A stretch of 64,000 nucleotides of DNA from JALZUV01 sp963837025 (GTDB taxonomy: Bacteria > Pseudomonadota > Alphaproteobacteria > Rickettsiales > JALZUV01), in contig CAWILT010000001.1 in NCBI GenBank assembly GCA_963837025.1, positions 1,036,793 through 1,100,792 on the forward strand, in the 5' to 3' direction. Made by a program: the position numbers and the translations under genes. Positions 16,704-26,291 of this stretch are shown here, one piece after another; the first letter of the stretch is position 1; each line of letters starts with the position of its first letter. The notes beneath the pieces are model-generated. The model was not told the origin of the DNA, did not search any database, and saw nothing but the letters and a program-made list of their open reading frames with translations.

Positions 16704-17462
16704 ATGGCAAACGATCCGCTTATCATTGCAGGCATTGCCTATCAATCGCGCCTATTGGTGGGCACAGGCCGCTATAAAGATATGGCGCAAACCCAAGCCG
16801 CCATTGAAGCCAGCGGCGCCGAAATAATCACCACCGCCATCCGCCGCATCAATTTTGAGCAGCAACAGGCGTTAGTGAGCGCCTTGCCGATGGAGCGCTA
16901 CACTTATCTACCCAATACCGCGGGCTGCTATACCGCGGATGAAGCCTTGCGCACCTTAAGGCTCGCACGCGAAGCCGGAGCAGGTAAATTAGTAAAGTTA
17001 GAAGTGATTGGCGATGAAACTACGCTTTACCCCGATGTAGTCGAAACCCTTAAAGCCGCTGAAATTTTAGTTGCTGAAGGGTTTGAAGTGATGGCCTACA
17101 CATCCGATGATTTGCTGGTGGCCAATCAGCTTGAAAAGCTTGGCTGCGTGGCCGTCATGCCGCTTGGCGCCCCTATTGGCAGCGGCTTGGGCATTCAAAA
17201 CAAACTTAACATCAAACTCATCGCGCAAGCACTCAGCGTGCCGGTATTAGTTGATGCGGGCGTTGGCACCGCATCTGATGCGGCCATTGCTATGGAGCTA
17301 GGATGCGATGGTGTGCTGATGAATACAGCCATCGCCGAAGCGCAGCACCCTATACAAATGGCCACCGCCATGAAACACGCCGTGATTGCTGGCCGCCAAG
17401 CCTATCTTGCAGGTCGCATGCCCAAGCGCGAAATGGCGCAGGCTAGTAGCCCAAAACTATAA
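16704..17462 (+). CDS. thiG: Thiazole synthase ThiG
   Basis: 252 residues. TIM-barrel enzyme joining DXP, ThiS thiocarboxylate and dehydroglycine into the thiamine thiazole. Lys98 in GKLVKLEV is the expected Schiff-base lysine; the phosphate loops VMPLGAPIGSGLGI and VLVDAGVGTASDAA and the sequence CDGVLMNTAIA are present. Unusually there is no thiS or thiO immediately upstream; it is preceded by the HerA-like gene with a one-base gap. No TPP riboswitch is visible. Confidence 0.96.
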   Translation: MANDPLIIAGIAYQSRLLVGTGRYKDMAQTQAAIEASGAEIITTAIRRINFEQQQALVSALPMERYTYLPNTAGCYTADEALRTLRLAREAGAGKLVKLEVIGDETTLYPDVVETLKAAEILVAEGFEVMAYTSDDLLVANQLEKLGCVAVMPLGAPIGSGLGIQNKLNIKLIAQALSVPVLVDAGVGTASDAAIAMELGCDGVLMNTAIAEAQHPIQMATAMKHAVIAGRQAYLAGRMPKREMAQASSPKL

Positions 17463-17465
17463 AAT

Positions 17466-18185
17466 CTAAGGCGCTAATATCGCTTCAGCATTCGCCCAAA
17501 CCATAATATCGTCAAAGAAATTTGCGGCGCCGTCGGTTTCACGAATGGAGCCATCCATAAAGGTTTGCCAAGGCGTTTTACAATTTTCAGAATCGGCATG
17601 GGTTGTAGAGCATGCCGGCCCAGCAGCGTTATTTTTATGATTGAAAGACCCTAAACCTGATTTTCCTAAGGATAGAATAACATAAGCCGCTTTTTGAGTA
17701 ATGATTTCATTTTTTGTATCCACAATCGTCATAACTCCTTCCATATCTTTTTCGATGGAAGGTATTAAGTTATCGCTCACAGAATATAAATATCGCCCAT
17801 CCCATTGATCAGCCGCAAAAGCAACTGGTAAATTTAGCGTTCTAAACGGAACCTCACCCGCTTTTATATCAGGCGAAGCAATATGATAAACATTGGCGCT
17901 AGGTGTTGAATCGCAATCGGTTGCAGCATAACCAAAAAGCGGGTCAGCGGAATTTATGAAAGCTGGTGCAGGACACGGCAATTTACCATGCACTTTCGCA
18001 TAGGTTTTTAAACTCTCTTGCATCAATTTAAGTTCAGCAAAAGTAGTGCTAATTCGTTCGCGCTCTACCTGCTTACTACCCACCATTAAGCTTGTGCCAA
18101 TAACGATTGATATAATGGTTAGAACGACAACCAGCTCTAATAGCGAAAACCCATTCTGTTCTAGTACAGAGGAACGTTGGTTCAT
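17466..18185 (-). CDS. Prepilin-type protein 2
   Basis: 239 residues. Class III leader MNQRSSVLEQNG then FSLLELVVVLTIISIVIGTSLM: cleavage after Gly12, Glu at +5 of the mature protein. The head is secreted and cysteine-containing (GPACSTTHADSENC), suggesting disulfides. It begins one base after the stop of the upstream prepilin gene, so the two form an operon after yciB. Assembly genes are not in the window. Confidence 0.85.
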   Translation of the reverse strand: MNQRSSVLEQNGFSLLELVVVLTIISIVIGTSLMVGSKQVERERISTTFAELKLMQESLKTYAKVHGKLPCPAPAFINSADPLFGYAATDCDSTPSANVYHIASPDIKAGEVPFRTLNLPVAFAADQWDGRYLYSVSDNLIPSIEKDMEGVMTIVDTKNEIITQKAAYVILSLGKSGLGSFNHKNNAAGPACSTTHADSENCKTPWQTFMDGSIRETDGAANFFDDIMVWANAEAILAP

Positions 18186-18186
18186 G

Positions 18187-19269
18187 TTATTTCCATTTGC
18201 AGCACATGACCCGTTGCAGCGTTTCGCAACCCCTTTCGAGTTTATTATAACTAAAGGCTTCCCAAATATTTCCTACATCGCCTACGGTTTCTGATTCCCA
18301 ACTTGCACAAGACCCTTGACCCATATTATCCTCGCCTAGAACCCAACCATTATTAGTAGGTGGCACCCCCCCTGTAGAAATAAATCTTGCAATGTCTGAG
18401 TAAGTGCACACTTCGTATCCTTGACTTAATGGGCAGCCATTGCCATTAATCCATTGTCGCAATTTTTGATAGCCTAGATTCCCGCCACCATCATTAAAGT
18501 TTCCTGAATTTTGCAGCGTTGTGTTCTTAACTTCTAATGGAATAGGTGGTCTGCCAGAACCAGTACCAGTAACCATTTCTTTCGTTTTCCAAATTAAAAT
18601 ATCATCATATAAGCTTGCTGTGGTTTCACCGTTATAAAATGTACCATCAATAAAAATGGCATCGCCATCACAATTTTCACCGTCTTTTTCGTTAGCGTCA
18701 CATGTTGCAACATCAGCCCCAGTTTTTGCTGATTTACCGCCCTTTGATGTTTTACCAAAGCTTACTAATACATACGTCACAGCATTGCTAATTAGCGTTC
18801 CACCATCATCATTAACGGTAATGGCTCCGTTTACGCTATTCGTATAACCCGTTTCTACCGCTCTATCTGTAACAGCATAATGATAACGCACGCCATTTTC
18901 ATCCGATCCATATTCATCAGGCAATCCTAAACTATAAAAAGGCACAGTTCCCGCAATGATTGCACCTGTTCCAACCCCTGCAGCAGTGAGACAATTTGCT
19001 TTTGTCGTAGGTTCGCGACCAAATGTTGCCGTTCCCACTGCAGGATTTGTTATAACTGGATGTGGCAAACACCCATTTTTATTTACATAAATTGCAATAG
19101 CTTTAACAATTTCTTGCATTTCATCATAGGTGTTTTGCACCTTAATTTGCTGCGTTTTAGCACTGGAAAGCGTAAGCCCGCCAGCTATGATAACTGAAAT
19201 TATGGTTAAAACCACGGCAAGTTCAAGCAGCGAGAAACCTTGGCGTTTTATATTAGAATTTTTCATCAT
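18187..19269 (-). CDS. Prepilin-type protein 3
   Basis: About 360 residues. The leader MMKNSNIKRQG precedes FSLLELAVVLTIISVIIAGGL, the prepilin cleavage/helix motif. The ATG at 19269 (or the next codon) is chosen since an earlier in-frame start at 19326 would run into yciB and give an overlong leader. It shares NG/QG-FSLLEL and the segment GCLPHPV-type / KLPCPAP-type with prepilin 2, so they are paralogues. The extra C-terminal region is cysteine-rich and ends CETLQRVMCCKWK, possibly an adhesive tip module. Confidence 0.82.
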   Translation of the reverse strand: MMKNSNIKRQGFSLLELAVVLTIISVIIAGGLTLSSAKTQQIKVQNTYDEMQEIVKAIAIYVNKNGCLPHPVITNPAVGTATFGREPTTKANCLTAAGVGTGAIIAGTVPFYSLGLPDEYGSDENGVRYHYAVTDRAVETGYTNSVNGAITVNDDGGTLISNAVTYVLVSFGKTSKGGKSAKTGADVATCDANEKDGENCDGDAIFIDGTFYNGETTASLYDDILIWKTKEMVTGTGSGRPPIPLEVKNTTLQNSGNFNDGGGNLGYQKLRQWINGNGCPLSQGYEVCTYSDIARFISTGGVPPTNNGWVLGEDNMGQGSCASWESETVGDVGNIWEAFSYNKLERGCETLQRVMCCKWK

Positions 19270-19303
19270 CCTAATAGTGTGCCCGATAAACTTTAATAAA
19301 TGA

Positions 19304-19843
19304 TTAATCCTGTTTGTGATCGTCAATCATATAACGCTTAATGAGCGGCACTTGCGTAAGTAAAAAAACAATTGTGAGTGGTAGCATGCCAAACACTTTA
19401 AAATTAACCCAAAAATCCTCAGGGTAACTGCGCCAAATATATTCATTCAACCCCGCTAAAAACATAAAGAAAAACGCCCAATTTATGGAAAGTTTTCGCC
19501 AGCCCTGTTCAGTTAACTGCATGGCCATTTGCATCATATATTTTAGTGGTGGCTTTCCTATTTTAACCCCTATCAATAAAATAGCTGCGAATAACAAATT
19601 GATGATTGTCGGTTTTATTTTAATAAACGTATCATCATTGAAAAATAATGTGAGGCCGCCAAATACTCCAATTAACACCGCTGAAATCAACGGATTTAAA
19701 GGAATTTTGCGATATTTAAGATAAATAATGCCAATCGAAATTGCAGTGGCTATCATTAAAACCAAGGTTGCGGTCATCAATCCTTCGCGATTATAGGCGA
19801 TGAAAAAAGCCGCAAGGGGAAACATTTCGAGCAGAAATTTCAT
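19304..19843 (-). CDS. yciB: Inner-membrane septation protein YciB (IspZ family)
   Basis: 179 residues with about five membrane helices. YciB affects septation and envelope integrity. Start MKFLLEMFPLAAFFIAY, the mid-region KPTIINLLFAAILL and the conserved C-terminus LNEYIWRSYPEDFWVNFKVF identify the family. GAAGGAA precedes the ATG. The two prepilin genes follow on the same strand. Confidence 0.92.
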   Translation of the reverse strand: MKFLLEMFPLAAFFIAYNREGLMTATLVLMIATAISIGIIYLKYRKIPLNPLISAVLIGVFGGLTLFFNDDTFIKIKPTIINLLFAAILLIGVKIGKPPLKYMMQMAMQLTEQGWRKLSINWAFFFMFLAGLNEYIWRSYPEDFWVNFKVFGMLPLTIVFLLTQVPLIKRYMIDDHKQD

Positions 19844-19973
19844 GGACTTCCTTCGGGTTTGATGTAATTTTACGACAGAAAATTAACGATAACTAAAGTT
19901 TTTAATGCTATTAAAGGCTAGAAAACATGGTTCTGCACCCTAAGCAAGCCTTAATAAGGCATAAAAGGATATT

Positions 19974-20693
19974 ATGGATACAACTATTTTAATCGTCGAA
20001 GACGAAGAAGCCATCGTAACAATGTTACGTTATAATCTTGAAAAAGAGGGCTATAATGTGCAATCAACCGATGATGGTCAAGAGGCCCTCACCATGGTTA
20101 AAGAGCATCGCCCCGATGTAATTGTGCTGGATTGGATGCTCCCCTCGATGAGTGGTATCGAAGTTTGCGAGGCTCTTCGCCGCAATAATGATACAAAAGG
20201 TATTCCCGTAATCATGCTTTCCGCACGTGGTGAAGAGGGCGACCGTATTCAAGGGCTTGATGCTGGCGCCGATGACTATATGATCAAGCCATTCAGCCCA
20301 TCTGAATTGAATGCGCGTATTCGTGCAGTTTTCCGACGTTTCCGCCCTGCTCTATCTGAAAAAGAACTTAATTTTTCCGATGTACGTATGGATTTAGCGT
20401 CGCATAAAGTATGGCGTGCAGATAAGGAGATTCACCTAAGCCCTACCGAATTTTCATTGCTACAGTACTTAATGGAACACCCTGGCCGCGTATTTTCGCG
20501 CGAGCAATTACTTGATTCGGTATGGGGTCACGATATTTATGTTGAGCTACGCACAGTCGATGTTCATATTCGCCGTTTGCGCAAAGGGTTGAACCCTGAT
20601 GGCAACCAGATGGAATTGATTCGCACCGTGCGTTCAGCCGGTTATGCGCTGGAAGAAGTAGCCGCAGAAGATGTGGTAGCAGAAGCTGAGTAA
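19974..20693 (+). CDS. phoB: Phosphate regulon response regulator PhoB
   Basis: 239 residues: receiver domain (about 1-120) and winged-helix DNA-binding domain (about 130-230). The acidic triad begins VEDEE at 8-12, the phosphoacceptor is Asp53 in VLDWMLPSMSG, and the switch lysine is Lys105 in MIKPFSP. The effector domain reads LSPTEFSLLQYLMEHPGRVFSREQLL and TVDVHIRRLRKGL, as in PhoB. AAAGGA precedes the ATG. The sensor phoR and the pst-phoU genes are not adjacent, but a PhoX-type phosphatase gene is next. Confidence 0.9.
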   Translation: MDTTILIVEDEEAIVTMLRYNLEKEGYNVQSTDDGQEALTMVKEHRPDVIVLDWMLPSMSGIEVCEALRRNNDTKGIPVIMLSARGEEGDRIQGLDAGADDYMIKPFSPSELNARIRAVFRRFRPALSEKELNFSDVRMDLASHKVWRADKEIHLSPTEFSLLQYLMEHPGRVFSREQLLDSVWGHDIYVELRTVDVHIRRLRKGLNPDGNQMELIRTVRSAGYALEEVAAEDVVAEAE

Positions 20694-20714
20694 TTTTCAG
20701 CCTCACTTACCTAT

Positions 20715-20733
20715 CTGTCACTGGAATATAAAT
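20715..20733 (+). promoter_or_regulatory. PHO half-site plus -10-like element before phoX
   Basis: CTGTCAC at 20715-20721 is followed by TGGAA and TATAAAT. The block TGTCA(C/T)TGG followed by TAAATAA is shared with the cassette promoter at about 34342. The expected second repeat 11 bases upstream is poor. Confidence 0.4.
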
Positions 20734-20752
20734 AAATTTTCGCTATATTAGC

Positions 20753-22591
20753 ATGATGAATGCAGAATTTCGCGATATTTTAGATCGGCGTATTACACGG
20801 CGCATGGCAGTAAAAATGTTAGGCATGGGTGCTGCTGGCATTACTGCTTTAGCAACCTACCCTGCTTTAGCGGCTAAAGGCCGCACCAAACCTAGCATTT
20901 TAGTTTCGCAAACTGCCTTACAATCGGAAGCTTTTAATTTAAATTTTATCGCTGTTTCCAAGGGTTATACGCAAGATTTAGTTGTGGCCGAGGGTTATCA
21001 CGCATCGCCCCTCATCCGTTGGGGTGACCGTATATTACCCCTACAACAAGGGCTGTCACCCTCACAAATACAAGCCCGCAGCTTTGGTTATAATAACGAT
21101 TTTATTGCCTATTTGCCGCTAAACGGAAGCCAGCATGGCATTTTGCATGTGAATCATGAATATACCAATGCCCATTTAATGTTCCCCAACACACAGGAAA
21201 AAACAGCAAGCCAAACTCTAAATCAGGAACAAAGCCAAGTGGAACAACAAGCACATGGATTTTCAGTTTTAGAGGTGAAGAAAACAGCGCCTAATCAATG
21301 GAAAATTGTGCCCGATAGTATGTATGCACGTCGCGTTACGGCCACTACAGCCATTGCCATAAGCGGCCCTGCCGCCGGTAACCCCCGCATGCAAACCGCT
21401 GCCGATCCATCAGGTAAAATGGTTTTGGGCACCCTAGGCAATTGCTCAGGTGGAGTAACACCCTGGGGCACCGTGTTGGTATCTGAAGAAAATATTGATG
21501 GCTATTTTTCCGGCACAGTTGAAGGCCTCGAATTTGATAATCATAAACGCTATACGATTGCTCAAAAACCTTATTATGGTTGGCATCGGTTTGATGCACG
21601 TTTTGATATTGCGCAAAACCCCAATGAGCCCAACCGCTTTGGTTGGGTGGTTGAATATGATCCACGCAATCCCAAATCACAGCCCGTTAAACGCACCGCA
21701 TTAGGGCGTTTTAAACATGAAACAGCCACCTGCACCATTGCACCAGATGGGCGCGTGGTAGTTTATTCAGGCGATGATGATTATTTTGAATATATTTATC
21801 GTTTTGTATCGAATGAAAAACTCTCCAGCGCTAACCGAAAAAATCTGCTTGATGATGGCATTCTTTATGTTGCGCAATTCAAAGAAGATGGGCGACTAAA
21901 ATGGCTGCCCCTCGTGTTTGGGCAAGGCGCTCTTACACCACAAAACGGCTTTCAATCGCAAGCCGATGTGTTAATCGAAACGCGCCGTGCAGCTGACATT
22001 TCAGGTGCCACACAAATGGATAGGCCTGAAGGCATTGCTATTCAACCATTTACTAACCATGTGTTTGTTAGCCTTACCAAAAACCCTAAGCGCGAAAAAA
22101 CGAATGCCGCAAATCCTCGGGTTAAAAATGATTCTGGTCATATTGTTAAAATGATTCCACCCGGTGGTAACCATGCTGCGAATGAATTTGCGTGGGATAT
22201 CCATATTTTGGCAGGCGACCCTGATAAGCAAGAAACGAACTATAATGGCCGTGTTAGTAAAAATGGATGGTTTGGCAACCCCGATAATTTAGCCTTTCAT
22301 CCCAGCGGCAGTTTATGGATTGCAACCGATGGCATGCCGGAGCTTGTGGGTTCAGGCGATGGTCTCTATGCAACCAGCACCCTGTCACCGCCAAAATGCT
22401 TTCTGCGCGCACCCAAAGGTGCCGAAGTAACAGGCCCCTGCTTTACACCCGATGGTCAAACGCTATTTGTTTCCATTCAACATCCGGGCGAAGATGAAGG
22501 GTCAACCTACGATAATCCAAGCACACGCTGGCCCGATTTTATGCCTAATCGCCCACCGCGACCAACGGTTGTAGCAATTACACCAAAATAA
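20753..22591 (+). CDS. phoX: PhoX-family (DUF839) alkaline phosphatase
   Basis: 612 residues. PhoX enzymes are periplasmic Ca/Fe-dependent phosphomonoesterases induced by phosphate starvation. The N-terminus has a Tat signal (RRITRRMAVKMLGMGAAG) cleaved near ALA. Conserved PhoX segments include GWVVEYDP, LGRFKHETATC, VVYSGDDDYFEYIYRF, DRPEGIAIQP and GWFGNPDNLAF. It sits 59 bases downstream of phoB on the same strand, which fits regulation by PhoB. No Shine-Dalgarno is obvious; the first ATG at 20753 or the second at 20756 could be used. Confidence 0.88.
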   Translation: MMNAEFRDILDRRITRRMAVKMLGMGAAGITALATYPALAAKGRTKPSILVSQTALQSEAFNLNFIAVSKGYTQDLVVAEGYHASPLIRWGDRILPLQQGLSPSQIQARSFGYNNDFIAYLPLNGSQHGILHVNHEYTNAHLMFPNTQEKTASQTLNQEQSQVEQQAHGFSVLEVKKTAPNQWKIVPDSMYARRVTATTAIAISGPAAGNPRMQTAADPSGKMVLGTLGNCSGGVTPWGTVLVSEENIDGYFSGTVEGLEFDNHKRYTIAQKPYYGWHRFDARFDIAQNPNEPNRFGWVVEYDPRNPKSQPVKRTALGRFKHETATCTIAPDGRVVVYSGDDDYFEYIYRFVSNEKLSSANRKNLLDDGILYVAQFKEDGRLKWLPLVFGQGALTPQNGFQSQADVLIETRRAADISGATQMDRPEGIAIQPFTNHVFVSLTKNPKREKTNAANPRVKNDSGHIVKMIPPGGNHAANEFAWDIHILAGDPDKQETNYNGRVSKNGWFGNPDNLAFHPSGSLWIATDGMPELVGSGDGLYATSTLSPPKCFLRAPKGAEVTGPCFTPDGQTLFVSIQHPGEDEGSTYDNPSTRWPDFMPNRPPRPTVVAITPK

Positions 22592-22596
22592 TCTGA

Positions 22597-23004
22597 TTAA
22601 CGATTTTTATAGCTATCCGAATTTAAATTTTTTTCGGTTTCTAGGCGGTCTGTATGAACTTGTTTTTCTGGATTATCAGAAAAAATTAATGCTAGTTTTC
22701 CTTTCATAAACGATAATGTATCGCTTATTTCATCTTTATGCACTCCATCTGCTAAGTGCATTGCAACATACCGGCCAGCTTGCGATAACCCACGCATATA
22801 GCTGATTGAATTACCTTTAGTGGGATTGTTATAAAACTGAAACGTCACATCCTGAAGATGCTCCGTAATAGTAATATAACCTACTTTATTGGCTAAAACA
22901 TTGATATTAAGCTCAACTTTTTTAAACAGATCATTTAAAGTAACGTCCATTTTTTGCAAAAATAGCGTATCTTCTCTATTTAAAGGTTTGATGTTTTTTG
23001 CCAT
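22597..23004 (-). CDS. Orphan protein coupled to sucA
   Basis: 135 residues, no recognised domain. Soluble, mixed alpha/beta, with HLQDVTFQFYNNPTKGNSISYM and LSFMKGKLALIF segments. Its ATG overlaps the sucA stop (TAATG), so translation is likely coupled and the protein co-expressed with the 2-oxoglutarate dehydrogenase E1. No sucB follows; the transcript ends near phoX, convergently. Confidence 0.65.
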   Translation of the reverse strand: MAKNIKPLNREDTLFLQKMDVTLNDLFKKVELNINVLANKVGYITITEHLQDVTFQFYNNPTKGNSISYMRGLSQAGRYVAMHLADGVHKDEISDTLSFMKGKLALIFSDNPEKQVHTDRLETEKNLNSDSYKNR

Positions 23005-25931
23005 TAGCTTGCGAGTCTAATACCCCTTTGTGCAGAGGCTTTGCCTAAAGTTAGCGCCTCATCAATCAGTTGTGCCTGTTGACGTTTATGAATACTTTCA
23101 TAGCCCGCTGCAGGCGAAGCAGCTTCCGCGCGGCCTGCATATTTAATGCGGCAGCATTCTTGGCCTAGCTCTTCCAATACATCACCTAAACGAGGGCCAA
23201 CAAAACGCCATGCACCCATATTTTCAGGCTCTTCTTGTGCCCACATTACCTCTACCTCTTTATTGGCTTTCGTATAGCGTGCAAGTTGCTCTTTTAGCTC
23301 TTCATGTGGGAAAGGATAATATTGTTCCATGCGAATGAGTGCGACATCTTTTTGTTTACGTTCAGCACGCGCTTCATATAAATCGTAATACACTTTGCCA
23401 CTGGTTAAAATCACGCGCTTCACCTGTTTATCATCCAGCTTATCCACTTCAGGAATAATACGTTGGAAATGCGTTTTCTCGGTAAAATCTTTCAAATTCG
23501 AAACGCATAATTTATGGCGCAACAATGATTTTGGCGCAAATACGATGAGCGGTTTACGGAAATCGCGATGCAGTTGACGGCGCAGCGCATGATAATAATT
23601 AGCTGGCGTCGTAATATTCACTACCTGCCAGTTATCTTCGCCACATTGCTGCAAAAAGCGTTCCATACGAGCCGAGCTATGTTCGGGCCCCTGGCCTTCA
23701 TAGCCATGCGGCAGCAACATCACTAAACCACTCATACGCAGCCATTTAATTTCGCCTGATGAGATAAATTGATCAATCATAATTTGTGCGCCATTGACAA
23801 AATCGCCAAATTGCGCTTCCCAAATGGTTAGGCCATTAGGTTCTGCTACCGAATACCCATATTCAAAACCTAAAATAGCATATTCCGAAAGTGATGAATT
23901 GATAGGCTCGTACTTGGCTTGTTTGCCGCCTAAATTATTGAGCGGAACATAGCGGGTTTCATCTTCCTGATCGGTCAATACCGAATGGCGTTGCGAAAAT
24001 GTGCCGCGTTCCGAATCTTGGCCTGATAAACGAACCGGAAAATTCTCCTTTAATAAACTACCGAATGCCAAAGCTTCAGCAGTTGCCCAGTCAATATTTT
24101 CACCTGTTTGCATCATCTCTTGCTTGGCTTTCATCTGCCGCACAATTTTGCTATTCACATTAAAATCTTCAGGAGTTTGGGTAATTGCCAAACCGATTTG
24201 TTTTAGCTCATCCGCAGGTAGGCCCGTTTTGCCCGCCGGGTGTGGCTTTGTAGGATCCGGCTTTTTCATACCTTGCCATTCGCCCTCTAACCAACCGGCT
24301 TTGTTGGGCGCGAAATTTTTAGCCGCTTCAAAATCTTTTTCAAATCGCTCTTTAAATTCAGCAAATAACGCATCAACCTGTTCTTGTTCAATCGCCTTTT
24401 CAGCAATCAACTGCTCAGCATAAATGGTAGCGGGCGTTTTCTTTTGCTTAATCGCTTTATACATTAGCGGCTGAGTGAACATCGGCTCATCGCCTTCATT
24501 ATGGCCGTAACGACGATAGCAGAACACATCCACCACCACATCGCGGTTAAACTCCTGACGAAACTCCACGGCTAATTTGCACACATATGCCACTGCTTCC
24601 GGATCATCACCATTCACATGAAAAATAGGTGCTTGCACCATTTTCGCCACATCGGATGGATAAGGCGTAAAGCGCGAGTTTTTGGGACTGGTGGTGAAAC
24701 CAATTTGGTTATTCACAATAATATGCAACGTTCCACCCGAGCGGTAGCCCTTAAGCTCCGCAAAGGATAGCGATTCAGGCACCACCCCTTGGCCAGCAAA
24801 TGCGGCATCGCCATGTAGCAAAATCGGCATGGCGAGTTTTTTATGTTTAATATCTTTCATTTGGCGCAGTTTGGCACGTGTACGGCCACACACCACAGGA
24901 TTTACCGCCTCTAAATGCGAAGGATTCGCCGCTAACGATAAATGCACCTCATTACCATCATAAGATTGATCAGTCGAAAGGCCTAAATGGTATTTTACAT
25001 CACCAGAACTATCCACCCATTCAGGAAAATCAAGGTTACCATTAAAAATAGAAAGTAGCTCCACATAAGGACGACCCATCACCGCGGTGACCACATTTAA
25101 TCGGCCACGGTGCGGCATGCCAATGCCGATGTCTTTTACGCCCAATTCAGCTGCTTTCGCAATAGCTTGCTCTAAGCCAGAAATAACCGTATCGCCACCT
25201 TGAATGGAGAAGCGTTTTTTACCCGTATATTTAATTTGCACAAATTCTTCAAAGGCTTCCACTTCAACCAATTTACGCAAAATTTCATGCTTTTCTTCAG
25301 CGGGAATATCAGGGCGACCGCGCGCCGATTCAATGCGGCGTTGAATCCAGCTTTTTTGCTCCGGATATTGAATATGCATAAATTCAACACCCATCTTGCC
25401 GCAATAAGTATTGCGCAATACGGTGAGAATTTGGCGGATGGTGGCAGATTCCAAACCCAGCACGCCATCAATAAAAATTTCCTTATCCATATCGCTTGGG
25501 CCAAAACCATACGTGGCGGGGTCAAGCTCGGCATGATATTTGTTAAGCTCTTGATTTAGAGGGTCTAAATCGGCAATTAAATGCCCGCGCACGCGGTAAG
25601 CGCGAATCATCATAATGGCGCGCAAACTTTCTTGCGTTGCTTCAGTTGGCACAAATTGGGTGGCTGCTGTTGCTGCGTTGCCCACTTTAGGTTTTGGCGC
25701 ATCGGCATCAAGCTGCCCCATCACGCGCGTTTCATCTTGTGCCCAGCTGGCGGTATGAACAGCTGCACGCACTGCCATCGGATTATCACCAAAGCCACGG
25801 AAAAATTCTTGCCAGCTCGCATCAACCGATGCGGGGTTTTCTACCCAGCGCTCGTAAAGCTCCTCCATAAACACCGCATTGAGGGCGCTTAATTGGGTTT
25901 CATCCGATAAAAAGGGGTCGTGTTGGGTCAT
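23004..25931 (-). CDS. sucA: 2-oxoglutarate dehydrogenase E1 component
   Basis: 975 residues. Thiamine-diphosphate E1 of the TCA-cycle complex, decarboxylating 2-oxoglutarate and passing succinyl to lipoyl-E2. Visible: N-terminal LYERWVENPASVDASWQEFF, IGMPHRGRLN, GDAAFAGQGVVPESL (ThDP site), IIVNNQIGFTTSP, HNEGDEPMFTQP and the C-terminal WAQEEPENMGAW. GGAA lies before the ATG. The E2 gene sucB, normally next, is replaced by an orphan gene. Confidence 0.97.
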   Translation of the reverse strand: MTQHDPFLSDETQLSALNAVFMEELYERWVENPASVDASWQEFFRGFGDNPMAVRAAVHTASWAQDETRVMGQLDADAPKPKVGNAATAATQFVPTEATQESLRAIMMIRAYRVRGHLIADLDPLNQELNKYHAELDPATYGFGPSDMDKEIFIDGVLGLESATIRQILTVLRNTYCGKMGVEFMHIQYPEQKSWIQRRIESARGRPDIPAEEKHEILRKLVEVEAFEEFVQIKYTGKKRFSIQGGDTVISGLEQAIAKAAELGVKDIGIGMPHRGRLNVVTAVMGRPYVELLSIFNGNLDFPEWVDSSGDVKYHLGLSTDQSYDGNEVHLSLAANPSHLEAVNPVVCGRTRAKLRQMKDIKHKKLAMPILLHGDAAFAGQGVVPESLSFAELKGYRSGGTLHIIVNNQIGFTTSPKNSRFTPYPSDVAKMVQAPIFHVNGDDPEAVAYVCKLAVEFRQEFNRDVVVDVFCYRRYGHNEGDEPMFTQPLMYKAIKQKKTPATIYAEQLIAEKAIEQEQVDALFAEFKERFEKDFEAAKNFAPNKAGWLEGEWQGMKKPDPTKPHPAGKTGLPADELKQIGLAITQTPEDFNVNSKIVRQMKAKQEMMQTGENIDWATAEALAFGSLLKENFPVRLSGQDSERGTFSQRHSVLTDQEDETRYVPLNNLGGKQAKYEPINSSLSEYAILGFEYGYSVAEPNGLTIWEAQFGDFVNGAQIMIDQFISSGEIKWLRMSGLVMLLPHGYEGQGPEHSSARMERFLQQCGEDNWQVVNITTPANYYHALRRQLHRDFRKPLIVFAPKSLLRHKLCVSNLKDFTEKTHFQRIIPEVDKLDDKQVKRVILTSGKVYYDLYEARAERKQKDVALIRMEQYYPFPHEELKEQLARYTKANKEVEVMWAQEEPENMGAWRFVGPRLGDVLEELGQECCRIKYAGRAEAASPAAGYESIHKRQQAQLIDEALTLGKASAQRGIRLAS

Positions 25932-26094
25932 GGTTTATTCCAGCGTTAAAATGGCATTGGTTAAGTGGTAACAAATTCAACGAAATATAGAAAGAAAACT
26001 TACCAATTACCAGCCTTCAAACGATGTTTTTAGCCAATTTGCGCCTTATTGTGATGGCATTATGCGTAGAATTTGAAAAATGGAATCATTCAAC

Positions 26095-26277
26095 CTAACG
26101 TGCGAGCGTTTCCACCTCATTATATGAAGCAAGTGTATGTTTAATGGCTCCCTTAACGCGAGGACTCAAGTCTTGGCTGCCTAACTCCTCTAGGGCTTCC
26201 TTAACATGGTCTGAACCCTTCTTAGCCGCCGCTTCTAAAGGTTCAATATGCTCATCATTGCCAGTCTTCTTAAGCAT
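26095..26277 (-). CDS. Small orphan helical protein
   Basis: About 60 residues from the ATG at 26277 (a TTG at 26286 would add three). Helical and charged (MLKKTGNDEHIEPLEAAAKKG, VKEALEELGSQDLSPRVKGAI). It follows the 223-residue orphan gene by a few bases in another frame. The frame stays open upstream through KIRDSRLDK, so a longer or frameshift-derived product is conceivable. Function unknown. Confidence 0.45.
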   Translation of the reverse strand: MLKKTGNDEHIEPLEAAAKKGSDHVKEALEELGSQDLSPRVKGAIKHTLASYNEVETLAR

Positions 26278-26291
26278 ATCAACCAATTTAT

